Shown here one piece after another: positions 33,562-42,871 of a DNA stretch of 64,000 nucleotides. Source of the DNA: Exophiala sp. HKRS030 (lineage: Eukaryota > Ascomycota > Eurotiomycetes > Chaetothyriales > Herpotrichiellaceae); assembly GCA_023897205.1 (NCBI GenBank), contig JAHWDD010000002.1, positions 248,001 through 312,000 of the forward strand. The letters run 5' to 3'. Each line of letters opens with the position of its first letter. Position 1 is the stretch's first letter. Made by a program: the position numbers and the translations under genes. The notes beneath the pieces were generated by a model, which was given only the letters and a program-made list of their open reading frames with translations, did not search any database and was not told where the DNA came from.

Positions 33562-35307
33562 CTAATGTTCGAGGAGCTCCGATCCTTCTCCTTCTTCAAT
33601 CGAGTCGCTGGCGACCTCTTCGTAGTCCCTCTCGAGTGCAGCAAGATCCTCACGAGCCTCGGAGAATTCACCTTCCTCCATACCCTCGCCAACATACCAG
33701 TGCACAAAGGCGCGTTTGGAGTACATCAAGTCGAACTTGTGGGACAGAGCAGACCAGGCCTCGGCAATGGCCGTTGTGTTGGACAGCATGCACCTGTATC
33801 TGTTAGCCATGTTTTCAAGAGTGAAGATGACTTTGACTTACACTGCACGATTGACTTTAGCGAGGTCCCCATTTGGCACCATCTGAGGTGGCTGGTAGCA
33901 GATTCCAATCTTAAATCCTGTTGGGCACCAATCCACGAACTGGATGGTGCGCTTTGTCTTCAGGGTAGCGACAGCTTGATGGACGTCGTTTGGAACCACA
34001 TCGCCTCGGTACAGCAAGCAAGTCGCCATGTATTTGCCGTTGCGGGGATCACACTTGACCATCTGGTTGTTGGGCTCGAAGCAAGACATGGAGATCTCTT
34101 GAACCGAGTTAGCCTCGTGCTGAGCCTTTGCAGCAGAGATGACTGGGGCATAGGCCACCAGTGGGAAGTGGATGCGAGGGTAGGGGACGAGGTTCGTTTG
34201 GAACTCTGCCAAATCGACGTTCAGGGAGCCATCAAATCGAAGGGAGGCGGTGATGGAAGAAACGACTGTAGAAAAGAGTTAGCTTGAGTACTACATCTTA
34301 GACTTCAACAATCCAACCTTGAGCAATCAGTCTGTTCAAGTTCTCTAGGTTGGGGCGTTCAATTCCCAGGTTACGTCGGCAGATGTCGTAGATGGCCTCA
34401 TTGTCGACCATGAAACTGCAGTCCGAGTGCTCCAAAGTGGTGTGGGTGGTCAAAATCGAATTGTACGGCTCCACGACGGAGGTAGCGACCTGGGGTGCGG
34501 GATACACGCAGAATTCGAGTTTGCACTTCTTGCCGTAGTCGACCGAGAGGCGCTCCATGAGCAAGGCACCAAAGCCAGAGCCGGTGCCACCGCCGAAGGA
34601 GTGGAAGACAAGGAAGCCCTGCAGGCCACTGCAGTTGTCTGCGACGCGGCGGACCTTGTCGAGGACCTGGTCAATGAGCTCCTTGCCGACGGTGTAGTGG
34701 CCACGAGCATAGTTGTTGGAAGCATCCTCTTTTCCTGTAATCATCTGTTCTGGGTGGAAAAGGCTTCGGTACGCGCCAGTGCGGACTTCATCAACGACAT
34801 TGGGCTCGAGATCGCAGTAGATGGTTCGGGGGACATATTTGCCGTTGCCTGCACCATTTGTCATTATCAGCATTCAAGGGTCCGACGGAGCCATCTCTTT
34901 TGGTCGAAATCGTACCTGTCTCGGAGAAGAAAGTGCTGAATCCCTGGTCGGGGTCGGCGGCTTTTCGTTCTTCAGTGAGGTATCCATCCGGCTGGAAGAT
35001 TCAGAGTCAGTCCATGGGCAAAGCCGCGAGTTGGATTTCCGAGGCTCACCTGAATTCCGTGTTCCAGGCAGTAAAGCTGCAGTTGTCAGGATTGTCAGTG
35101 GTCCTACAAAGAAAGAAATAGACTGAGAAACAAAGTGCAGTCATACCTCCCAGCACGAGTTGGCGATTTGACAGCCAGCCTGGCCGACTGCGCAGACGCA
35201 AAGGTTAGCTCAATTTTCCTGCAGAAGGGGGTTGGCCAGGGGGGGCTGCCAAAGGGTTCAGTGGACGCGTATCACGACGTACCGTTCAAACTGATAACTT
35301 CTCTCAT
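33562..35307 (-). CDS. tubA: Alpha-tubulin
   Basis: Seven exons on the minus strand (35283-35307, 35147-35187, 35050-35076, 34916-34991, 34318-34848, 33842-34265, 33562-33793) give 451 residues, the normal alpha-tubulin length. Features: [22 protein letters not shown], the GTP-binding loop [16 protein letters not shown], and the catalytic Glu in [12 protein letters not shown], which marks alpha rather than beta. The C-terminal helix has [18 protein letters not shown]. The acidic tail ends [11 protein letters not shown] instead of the usual terminal Tyr or Phe. With beta-tubulin it builds microtubules. The front-loaded small exons are typical of fungal tubulin genes. Confidence 0.96.
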
Positions 35308-35689
35308 GATGGCGGTGGGTTGACGTGAGACAAATACAGAAGGAGGATGGAACGGAGAACGAACAATTTGCAAAACCCAGCAACGGATGAAGGACAAAGG
35401 GGATGAACTGATGAATGGATTGTTGATTGCTGGCTGTGGTTGTGGGGGTTTGTGGTTTGGCGGTCGATCGTTAATTGTTGACAAGTGCGCGCGCCGTCGT
35501 TCCCTCACCGCCTGTCTCCTGAACTGCTCTGGCCAATCATAAATTTCCCTCTGAAAAGACGTGTCAGACCAATCACGTGTGTCGCCTTCAGCTCATACGG
35601 CGGAGCAAAGAACGATGGAGGACAAAAATGGCGCTCAATGAACCTCAAACCACAAACATTACATCTCCATTTGCCAACGAATTCAGCCA
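35308..35689. promoter_or_regulatory. Divergent promoter with CCAAT and CACGTG sites
   Basis: Between alpha-tubulin and the membrane-protein gene. CCAAT boxes lie at 35533-35537 and 35569-35573, the second running straight into CACGTG (to 35579). CCAAT binds the Hap/CBC complex and CACGTG bHLH factors; occupancy is inference. Confidence 0.45.
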
Positions 35690-35698
35690 TTGAAGTGG

Positions 35699-36421
35699 AT
35701 GACAAACGATATGAATTCAATATCTTTGATGTTCCTCGTACTGCTTACATACAGTCAAATCGTCCATTCAAATGTCGAGAAGGTCATCTTCACATCCTCT
35801 TTGGCAGAGCCATATCCTACAGACGCCAGCTTCGACAATCTCCTCCTCGTCCCACTCTCTGAGGAACACCCTACGCTCAGGACTCAGCTCAATGTAAGCT
35901 TCCCAAACAGTTCGTCCCCAAACGGACAGGCGCATTGGTTTTTCCTGGAAAGTCTGCGCCCACACCAGCGCTACGAAGTTCGCATATGCTGGGCAGCCAC
36001 CCAACCGACAGAGTTCTCACTTGCTACCTTCCAAGTTGATGCCGTGCTTTCGGATAGCAGCCTCCTCTCATCAGTGAGCGAATATGCCTATGCACGCCAT
36101 GCGAAGCTCGGTACCGGAGACATCGAGGCACTCCAACGGCGCAAGACCGCTGTTCGGCCCGATACAACCCTCCTGTTCCTCCGAATTCTTGCCGCTGCAG
36201 ACTATTACAGTCCGAATGACACATTGATGATGGCAGCACCGCCCGTGGCAGTCGACGTTATTTTAGATCGCTATATCTTCAACGTGTTCCCCAAGTCTCT
36301 CATACCCACGGCACTTTATCTGGTGTTGATAGCGGGCTGTGCGTGGTTTGTCTCGGGATGGGTGTCAAGGGTGTGCACAGCTCCATCTAATGAGCCTCCC
36401 ACATCCAAAAAGTCGCAGTAG
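35699..36421 (+). CDS. Conserved-looking type I membrane protein, unknown function
   Basis: Open frame of 240 residues from the first ATG (35699; a second ATG at 35711 also fits). The N-terminus is a hydrophobic signal peptide (ISLMFLVLLTYSQIVHS). A lumenal domain of about 190 residues follows, with two or three sequons and a compact pattern LESLRPHQRYEVRICWAATQP. Near residue 205 a membrane helix (SLIPTALYLVLIAGCAWFV) precedes a short tail ending KKSQ, so the protein is probably anchored in the ER or another secretory membrane. I cannot assign a family. It is transcribed divergently from alpha-tubulin and converges on the Zn2Cys6 gene with 49 bases between stops. Confidence 0.65.
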   Translation: MTNDMNSISLMFLVLLTYSQIVHSNVEKVIFTSSLAEPYPTDASFDNLLLVPLSEEHPTLRTQLNVSFPNSSSPNGQAHWFFLESLRPHQRYEVRICWAATQPTEFSLATFQVDAVLSDSSLLSSVSEYAYARHAKLGTGDIEALQRRKTAVRPDTTLLFLRILAAADYYSPNDTLMMAAPPVAVDVILDRYIFNVFPKSLIPTALYLVLIAGCAWFVSGWVSRVCTAPSNEPPTSKKSQ

Positions 36422-36470
36422 ATGCGCCTAGCATTATGACGAGGATGCAGTTGCTGTTTAGAAATATTGG

Positions 36471-38756
36471 TCAAGGCCCTGGCATTGCGAATGGGTCTTG
36501 TAGCTGATCAAATTCGGTCATCAACGAGAAAAGCGGAAACTCTTCTGCATAAGATGGCAGACTCGGCACTCCCGATCCGTCAGGCGAGAGGCCATCCGTC
36601 TCGAGCATCTGAGGAAAATCTTGTCGGGGAAGCATCTGTACTTGGTCCCCTCCATCCTCACCGTTGTAAGCCAATGCTCCAGACGTGGTGAGCACCGGTC
36701 CCCGGCTTTCAGGAGGCATGTCGAAACGCAATTGCCACGGCGGCGGCGCATCTTCGAGCTGCTCGGTGGCGTCGAAATCCCCCAGACCATTACTCTGGTT
36801 CACCAATGGTGCCTTTACAGTGTCAACGGGCGTCTGGTCTCCCGTCGTCGACCCCGTTGACTTTGCCCCGCTGCCCTTGTTGATAGGATCGCCGAAGATG
36901 TTGTGGATGTCCTGCCGTCGCTTCTGCATTTGGACCTGGTCACGCCGCTTGATGTGTTCCAGGGCAGCGAGGTGAAGATTCTTGGTGATCTCATCGTGTC
37001 GTCGAGCGGACAGATCATCTTTGGCCGCCATGGCCAGGATGGATTCTGCTTGGACAATGCTACTCAGCAAGGGGAAGGACTTGTCAAAGTCGCCAAAGAT
37101 TGCGAACCCGATCACCATGGCGGCGATGAAGACGCTGTTGGTGACCATGAAGAGCCTTTTCGGCACGCCAGGGATGTGGACCAGGTCGGTCGCGATCTCG
37201 ACACTCCTGAGTGCAGCGTCTATGCAGGCCTCGCTCAGGGTCATGGTGACGGAGTTACCGGCCGTGTTGTCTTCGTCCTGCCGTCCTTTGATCTTGGAAG
37301 AGACCTTGAAGATCAAGAAAGGCCTGGTTAACAGGATTATAGACCAATAGTACTCGCATTTGAGATGGGCAATGCCTATTGTTTGCCGCAGCGTCGGTGC
37401 CGTCGTACCTGCCTTCTGGTCCAGACTGTCGGCTTGCAAGCCTGCGGGCAATTGCATCGTCCAGTCTCGATACTGCCTGGATATACTTTCCACGAGCTGC
37501 ACAGAGACCTCTCGGCGGCAATACACCTCGTTTAGTATCCTTTCAAAGATGAAACAAATCCTCAATGTCGCCGACGTGTTCCGACCGTTCATCTGTATGC
37601 CTTCGTAGTCCCGCGTAGACCTGTTCCACGACACGCTCCCGCCGTCGACCTCCGACGTCGCCGGTGGCCGACCCAGCGAACCGCTCATGTAGAGGTCCAG
37701 CACGCGCAGACTCTTCCACACCCTTTCCCGGGCCAGCCGCTCCCGGGGCTCAAACAGGTTGGAGATGTCGCTCCGGTGCAGGCCCAGCGCGTACGCCGCC
37801 CTCACCGCGATGCCCAGCAGCATGAAGGCGCCGTTGCGGCGGGTGGCCGAGAGCATGTAGAAGGTGATGAGGGCGTAGGCCTGGATGGTCAGGACGCTCG
37901 GGTCCTCGAGGAAGCTGGAGACGCCGATCTCGCGGCCGCGCGTGAAGTAGAACTCGGCCTGGTCCAGGTCGCCGGCGTTGCGGCACACCGCGCCGATGGC
38001 CATGACCAGGTAGTAGATCGAGCTGTTGAAGTCGGCGTCGGCCGTCGAGTCCTGCGTCCAGGCGACCAGGTGCTCCGTGATCTCGTCCGGGTCGAACAGG
38101 TCGATCACGCCGCTCGAGGCCAGCAGGTAGTGCTTCAGCAGGTCCCTCGCCTCCGCCTCGGTCGGCTTGGGGTGTTGAGTCTGCAGCGGCGACGGGATCT
38201 GGTGCGGCGGGATGACCTCGCACATGGCGTGACGGAGGGGGTCCGACGTGAGGCCACATTCTCCTATTTCCGCCTTGACGAGGCGGCGGATGTTTTGGAC
38301 AAAGGCCAGGTTGCTCGAGTCTCCCACGAAGATGAACTTGCCCCGGCCGTCGCGGAGGAGCCGGGCGAGTTTGGGCACGGGGGCCCTCGAGATCAACCCG
38401 TCCTCCTGGTCCCGGTCGTACTGCGGTGACTTGGGGGCACTCCTGGACCCCGAGAGCGTCAACAGCGATTCGATGGCGATTTCGGCGTCGTTGGAGTCAG
38501 TCAGGGCGTCCTTGAGTGTCATCGGGTGCGAGGAGGACGACGGCGGTTGCGGCTGCGTGGGCCTTTCCTTGCTGCCGCGAACCGCCGAGCCTCTCTTGGA
38601 GAAGGCCTCTGTGAAGACACACTCTGGTTCTCTACCACGTCGCTTGCACAACAGGCACGGGTATTGGCCGTCGCATTTTTCCTTTCGTCGTTTGCACGTG
38701 TCGCACGCGCGGGCGACCCGTTTCCGATCCTCGTCCTTGACCCGGGGTCGAGGCAT
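36471..38756 (-). CDS. Zn(II)2Cys6 transcription factor
   Basis: Intronless, 761 residues from the ATG at 38756 (MPRPRVKDEDRKRVARACD). The zinc cluster C-X2-C-X6-C-X5-C-X2-C-X8-C spans residues 18-46 with the usual basic KRRKEK loop. A fungal-specific regulatory domain lies in the middle (ASSGVIDLFDPDE; YALGLHRSDISNLFEPRERLARE with RVWKSLRVLDLYMSGSLGRP). The C-terminal part is Pro/Gln/Asp-rich and may activate transcription. Its start codon lies 590 bases from the end of the intradiol dioxygenase gene, on the same strand, so a local regulatory role in aromatic catabolism is plausible. An in-frame N-terminal extension exists but lacks family support. Confidence 0.9.
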   Translation of the reverse strand: MPRPRVKDEDRKRVARACDTCKRRKEKCDGQYPCLLCKRRGREPECVFTEAFSKRGSAVRGSKERPTQPQPPSSSSHPMTLKDALTDSNDAEIAIESLLTLSGSRSAPKSPQYDRDQEDGLISRAPVPKLARLLRDGRGKFIFVGDSSNLAFVQNIRRLVKAEIGECGLTSDPLRHAMCEVIPPHQIPSPLQTQHPKPTEAEARDLLKHYLLASSGVIDLFDPDEITEHLVAWTQDSTADADFNSSIYYLVMAIGAVCRNAGDLDQAEFYFTRGREIGVSSFLEDPSVLTIQAYALITFYMLSATRRNGAFMLLGIAVRAAYALGLHRSDISNLFEPRERLARERVWKSLRVLDLYMSGSLGRPPATSEVDGGSVSWNRSTRDYEGIQMNGRNTSATLRICFIFERILNEVYCRREVSVQLVESISRQYRDWTMQLPAGLQADSLDQKAGTTAPTLRQTIGIAHLKCEYYWSIILLTRPFLIFKVSSKIKGRQDEDNTAGNSVTMTLSEACIDAALRSVEIATDLVHIPGVPKRLFMVTNSVFIAAMVIGFAIFGDFDKSFPLLSSIVQAESILAMAAKDDLSARRHDEITKNLHLAALEHIKRRDQVQMQKRRQDIHNIFGDPINKGSGAKSTGSTTGDQTPVDTVKAPLVNQSNGLGDFDATEQLEDAPPPWQLRFDMPPESRGPVLTTSGALAYNGEDGGDQVQMLPRQDFPQMLETDGLSPDGSGVPSLPSYAEEFPLFSLMTEFDQLQDPFAMPGP

Positions 38757-39345
38757 CAGTTTCCCACTAAATAAAACTTCGCTTGAATCTGTGACGTGAC
38801 GGTATGAGTTTCCCCAGATACACCTGATAGCCGAAGGATCCAATGGATACACGATCGAATCGGATATGGCACCGTGGGAACATGAATTTGTTGCGTGGAG
38901 TTTGGGAAGTTTGGGAAAGCTGGAGTTCGTCGTCGGAAGTGGGCGATTAAAAGGTCCCAGACTTTCCGGGGGAATTGACACGCACAAATACGAGATTTAC
39001 AGTACAGTACGAGCTCGAACGAGTACAATCACTGGGACTTGGACTGATACGGTACGGTACATTACAGACTAGAGACATGCACCGAGTCAGGTAAGTGAGC
39101 CGAGTTCGCCGAGCCGGATAAATTCCCCAACGCACCAATGAGAAATGTGCTGACATGAAATAGCCGAGGTGGAAAGCCGGTGCCCAGTATCCGTACATTT
39201 ACATGTGAATGAGTTGAATTACACTTCTCAGAGTACTCCCCAAGTCAGAGACTTCAGAGTCAAGGCTCACGACAACGTAGAATTCGCTATAGGTGTACTC
39301 CGTACAAAATGGGTCCAATAAGCAAAATATCCTTCAACCAAGCAC
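38757..39345. other. Intergenic, regulator promoter
   Basis: Promoter of the Zn2Cys6 gene and 3' flank of the dioxygenase. Contains TACTCCGTA at 39296-39304 and several CGAGTAC strings near 39009-39026. No gene. Confidence 0.45.
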
Positions 39346-40617
39346 TCAGTACTGTGGTTGTCCCACGGTCGACAGTCCATTTTCCGGTCCAGATTCTCCC
39401 TTGGAGTCAATGGGCGCCATCAAAATGTCATACTTCAATTCAAAATTGGCCTGAGAGTCACCCTTTCGAGGGACAAATTCCACAATCAAAGAATCCTTGA
39501 CGGCAAACACCGAATCGTCGTCGAGGTATTTGCTGTCCTTGTCGAAGATTTGAGTCGTGATGGGTTTGTATCCTTGGATGAGGACCTGTTGTTTTAGAAG
39601 ACCACAGTCAGCACTCGCGATTTGAGGGTCAGGCGGAAAAGGAGATTCTTTTTTTATTTTGGGCATGATCCAATCCGGTTTTCCCGACTTACAATCAGAT
39701 GAATATGTGCTGGACGGTACGGGTGCCTGTCTAGCAATTGCAACAACTTGCCGGCTGGTCCGTCGTAGGGGATAGGATATGGGGTCGGTCGCAGACAATA
39801 AAACGCATATTCGCCGTTCTCATCGGTGACGAACTTCCCACGGAGGTTGCTGTCGACTTGATTGTCGTCTTGTTGTTCGTACAGACCTGTTACAACAGCC
39901 AAAAGGTCAGAAGGTAGGTTACTCGGAAGGAGGAGGTATTGTCACTCCTGTACGGGTATAGATAAGTCATACCGTTTGTGGAGGCTTCCCAGACATCAAT
40001 CGTGGCGTTGGCCAAAGGTTTCTTTGTCTTCGCATCCATCACTTTACCGTACATGTATACGACGGTGGCATCTTTGGGGGTGTTGAATGAAATCGTGGCC
40101 CCCTTCTCCCGGATGGGGTGGTCATGTCTGAAGAATGGTCCGAGAATGGCACTCTGGGTGGCCACGTCGGTGGCCTCGGAAGCCTTTTTGTATGTGATTT
40201 CGTCCACGAGGCTGTGGTAGGTCAGGGTTAGCAATGAAGCACGGGAAAAAAAAAGAAAAAGAAAGTTGAAGAAACATATCGTGTGTCAAGAATGGACTCC
40301 ACGGCATGGGGTTTTCAACAATGGTGTAGAAAGAGAGAGAGAGAGGCGTACGATTCTAAACCCACGACATCGCACACCAGTTGACCTTCATTTCGCTTCT
40401 CGTTGCTCATCTGGCCAGCCCAATTCATCAACTGCACACCCTCCATCCACTCGTCCACCGTCAACTCGACCTCCCGGGCAAAGTCGTGTAGATGTCTGGT
40501 CAAACTCGTCATGACCTCGCGCATTCGCGGAGAAGTCTTGGGACCCATGGCGTCGATGACATGTTGAGTGAAGTTGGGATCGAAGCGCGCCGCGTTTGAC
40601 TTGGTCGTGCCGTTCAT
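39346..40617 (-). CDS. Intradiol ring-cleavage dioxygenase, hydroxyquinol-1,2-type
   Basis: Four exons on the minus strand (40352-40617, 39973-40211, 39693-39886, 39346-39585), 312 residues. The N-terminal helical dimerisation domain ([20 protein letters not shown]) is that of catechol and hydroxyquinol dioxygenases and is absent from protocatechuate enzymes. Ferric ligands are visible: Tyr in WEASTNGLYEQQ (across a splice), Tyr in [14 protein letters not shown], and both His in [11 protein letters not shown]. The segment [21 protein letters not shown] fits hydroxyquinol 1,2-dioxygenase best. Such enzymes convert 1,2,4-trihydroxybenzene to maleylacetate, the substrate of the reductase type encoded at 9842-11008. 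Catechol as substrate is the main alternative. Confidence 0.92.
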
Positions 40618-42092
40618 GTTGATGATTGTTCGAACAGAGATACTATTATGATAGTGACGTGGGCTTCGTGTGCCTGGACAGAACGGAGAGGGGGGGGATT
40701 CAAAGGCTCGGGAAAGACGGATACTTGTGAATTATGGTACTTGTGAGAAATCTTTTGGCTGCGGAGATGGGATTTGCCAGCCTTCATATATGGATCAGCT
40801 CCCCGACTTGTGCCTTGCGCGGCTTTTATCTCTGCTTGGAACAATGCGGGTTGGATGGGAACACCCTTTTTTCGATCTCTTGACTTACTCCGTACAGTAA
40901 CAAACCATTCACAGGACCATTTTGTTTTCTATTACCCCGCCCCGAAACTCTCCTGCATCGGATCGTGTCAGCCCAGACCCGCAATAATACGCCCGATCAA
41001 GTTAGTCCGATCACGTGTGGGCTCTTCTCCGTCGGAACCAACGCGTAGTAATGCGGAATGAGTTGGGCAGGATTCGTTGCGAAGTGCATCGGGGCCCATC
41101 CCTAACCTACCCTTCGGAACAACTGGAAGAGGGATATATTTCTAAACCACATATCCTCATATGATCACTGTTGGAACGTTATTTTACACGCTCGAACAAA
41201 AAGAAAACAAAATCCCTACAGTCGTATGGTGGGTGGCCTGACATGCGAAGAGAAACCCCGGGTGAAAGCCGAGTTTTGATAAACTAGTTCAGTAAAGTAC
41301 AGTAAGGTGGTCGGCCCGCGACCCAACAACATGGAAACTTGCTACGTTCCGCCCGTCGTCGTGGGATATGTGAGTGGCCTTGCTAAATTCATTACAACGC
41401 ACTTGGAGATTGTTGGAAAACGCCTTCTCCAGATACTAACGGTGTCTCCCGCCTCGTCAGCTTCATTACCTTGTTAATCATTGGTGGTCAAGACGACTTG
41501 AACAAAATGACTGCAAGGCTTCGTTGGTCTTTTCAACAGCAGGTTGTCCAACCTTGTGGTACTCCCCGTACAACTGCAAGCAAAATCATTTTAGTTGCCA
41601 CTCAGCCAGTGCTCGAAGGGGAACACCAACCGCCCGCAAGATGCATCTGGCCGTTGTGTGTTGCCCATCTATGCCTGCATGCCTACCTAGGGCAAGCAAT
41701 TAAAAGGACGAAACCCATTGAGTTGCTCGTCGTATTGTTACGCAAGTGTTCAAGACATGTCCGACATTCCTGGACATATCCGTACAACGACATCCAATCC
41801 ATCTAGCCAGGTGCATGTAGCACATTCCAATCGTTGGGCTTGCATGATTTCGCTCTCGCCCGCTCTCTGGAATGCCCACTGTGATGCTGTCCTCTTCTGC
41901 GATGAATCAATCTGTACGACTGTGCAGCTGCAAGATTTCTGTCATTCTCTTCTTCGTATACAGAAGTAGCTCGGCTAGCTGATTAAGAACATGCCTTGAC
42001 CGTCCGAAAAGCAAAGGTCACATCGAGACCACATTGAATTCTGTCTGTATCTAGTACTCCCCTAGGGACGCAATCTCGAATTGCAATTCTTA
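40618..42092. other. Intergenic, 1.5 kb
   Basis: Dioxygenase promoter on the left; a CATATATG stretch at about 40785-40792 could act as its TATA element. TACTCCGTAC lies at 40886-40895 and CACGTG at about 41013. Scattered short frames look like chance. No gene. Confidence 0.4.
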
Positions 42093-42785
42093 ATGCCTCC
42101 AAAGACGCCGGTAAAGAAAACAGTAACGACCTCGACCTCACCATTATCATCTCCCTCGTCCATGGTTCCATGGTCTTGTCCAGTTTCTCAGACTTCACCA
42201 TCACCATGGCCGTCGTCACTATCACCACCTCAAAGACCACCTCGACCGAAAACTTCTTTACCAAATTTACGTCCTACCATCATTCTATCCCCCAATAACA
42301 CATTATTCACGACGCACCTTTCTTCTTCTCCAACTTATGTGCCTTCTCGGACGCGGTCGCAAATTTCGTCGAAAGACAAGGAATTGTGTCCTGACGAAAT
42401 GAGAACCCCAGTATCTTCTCCAGCAGGTAGCGCCAACCGTGTCAATGTGGACATCGAAGACATCAAAGACATCGAAAAGGGAGAGAGCGAGATTGATCGA
42501 ATCTTTCGCATTCACAACCACCACAAAGACTCGCATCAGACTCAACGATCACCATCCAGTCGGCGGTCACTCAGTCGGTCACAGAAAAGACCGGTGCTGC
42601 AGCAGTATCGGCGGGTCCTGCACATGTTGGCTGTCTTCGGTCTGGTCATTTTAGCCGCGGCGGCAGTCGTAAGTGGTATCATTTGGAGGTTGAGTCGTCG
42701 TAAGCACTTTTCATTTTTTTCACTTCTCAATCTCCCTTCTGCCTTTGTTCTCTGTGGGATGAAAAAGACCATCTCTGATATGTAA
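42093..42785 (+). CDS. Hypothetical single-pass membrane protein
   Basis: Open frame of 230 residues from the ATG at 42093 (MPPKTPVKKTVTTSTSP). The first 150 residues are Pro/Ser/Thr-rich and probably disordered. A repetitive acidic piece (DIEDIKDIEKGESEIDRIF) lies near 120-140. One membrane helix (MLAVFGLVILAAAAVVSGIIW, about 178-198) is followed by a short hydrophobic tail. There may be an unrecognised intron near 42700, since the sequence after RLSRR reads less like protein. No family recognised. It converges on Nop2 with 86 bases between stops. Confidence 0.45.
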   Translation: MPPKTPVKKTVTTSTSPLSSPSSMVPWSCPVSQTSPSPWPSSLSPPQRPPRPKTSLPNLRPTIILSPNNTLFTTHLSSSPTYVPSRTRSQISSKDKELCPDEMRTPVSSPAGSANRVNVDIEDIKDIEKGESEIDRIFRIHNHHKDSHQTQRSPSSRRSLSRSQKRPVLQQYRRVLHMLAVFGLVILAAAAVVSGIIWRLSRRKHFSFFSLLNLPSAFVLCGMKKTISDM

Positions 42786-42871
42786 AGTGTGATGTGATAG
42801 TACAATCATGATCGTAAAATTCAAGATTGGCCAGGCCGCCGAAAAGAATACTGATTATTGCATTTTCGTTT

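Noticed and set aside
41471..41806. 111-codon plus-strand frame in the 40.6-42.1 kb gap
   Set aside because: Unstructured composition, no family match and no promoter signals.
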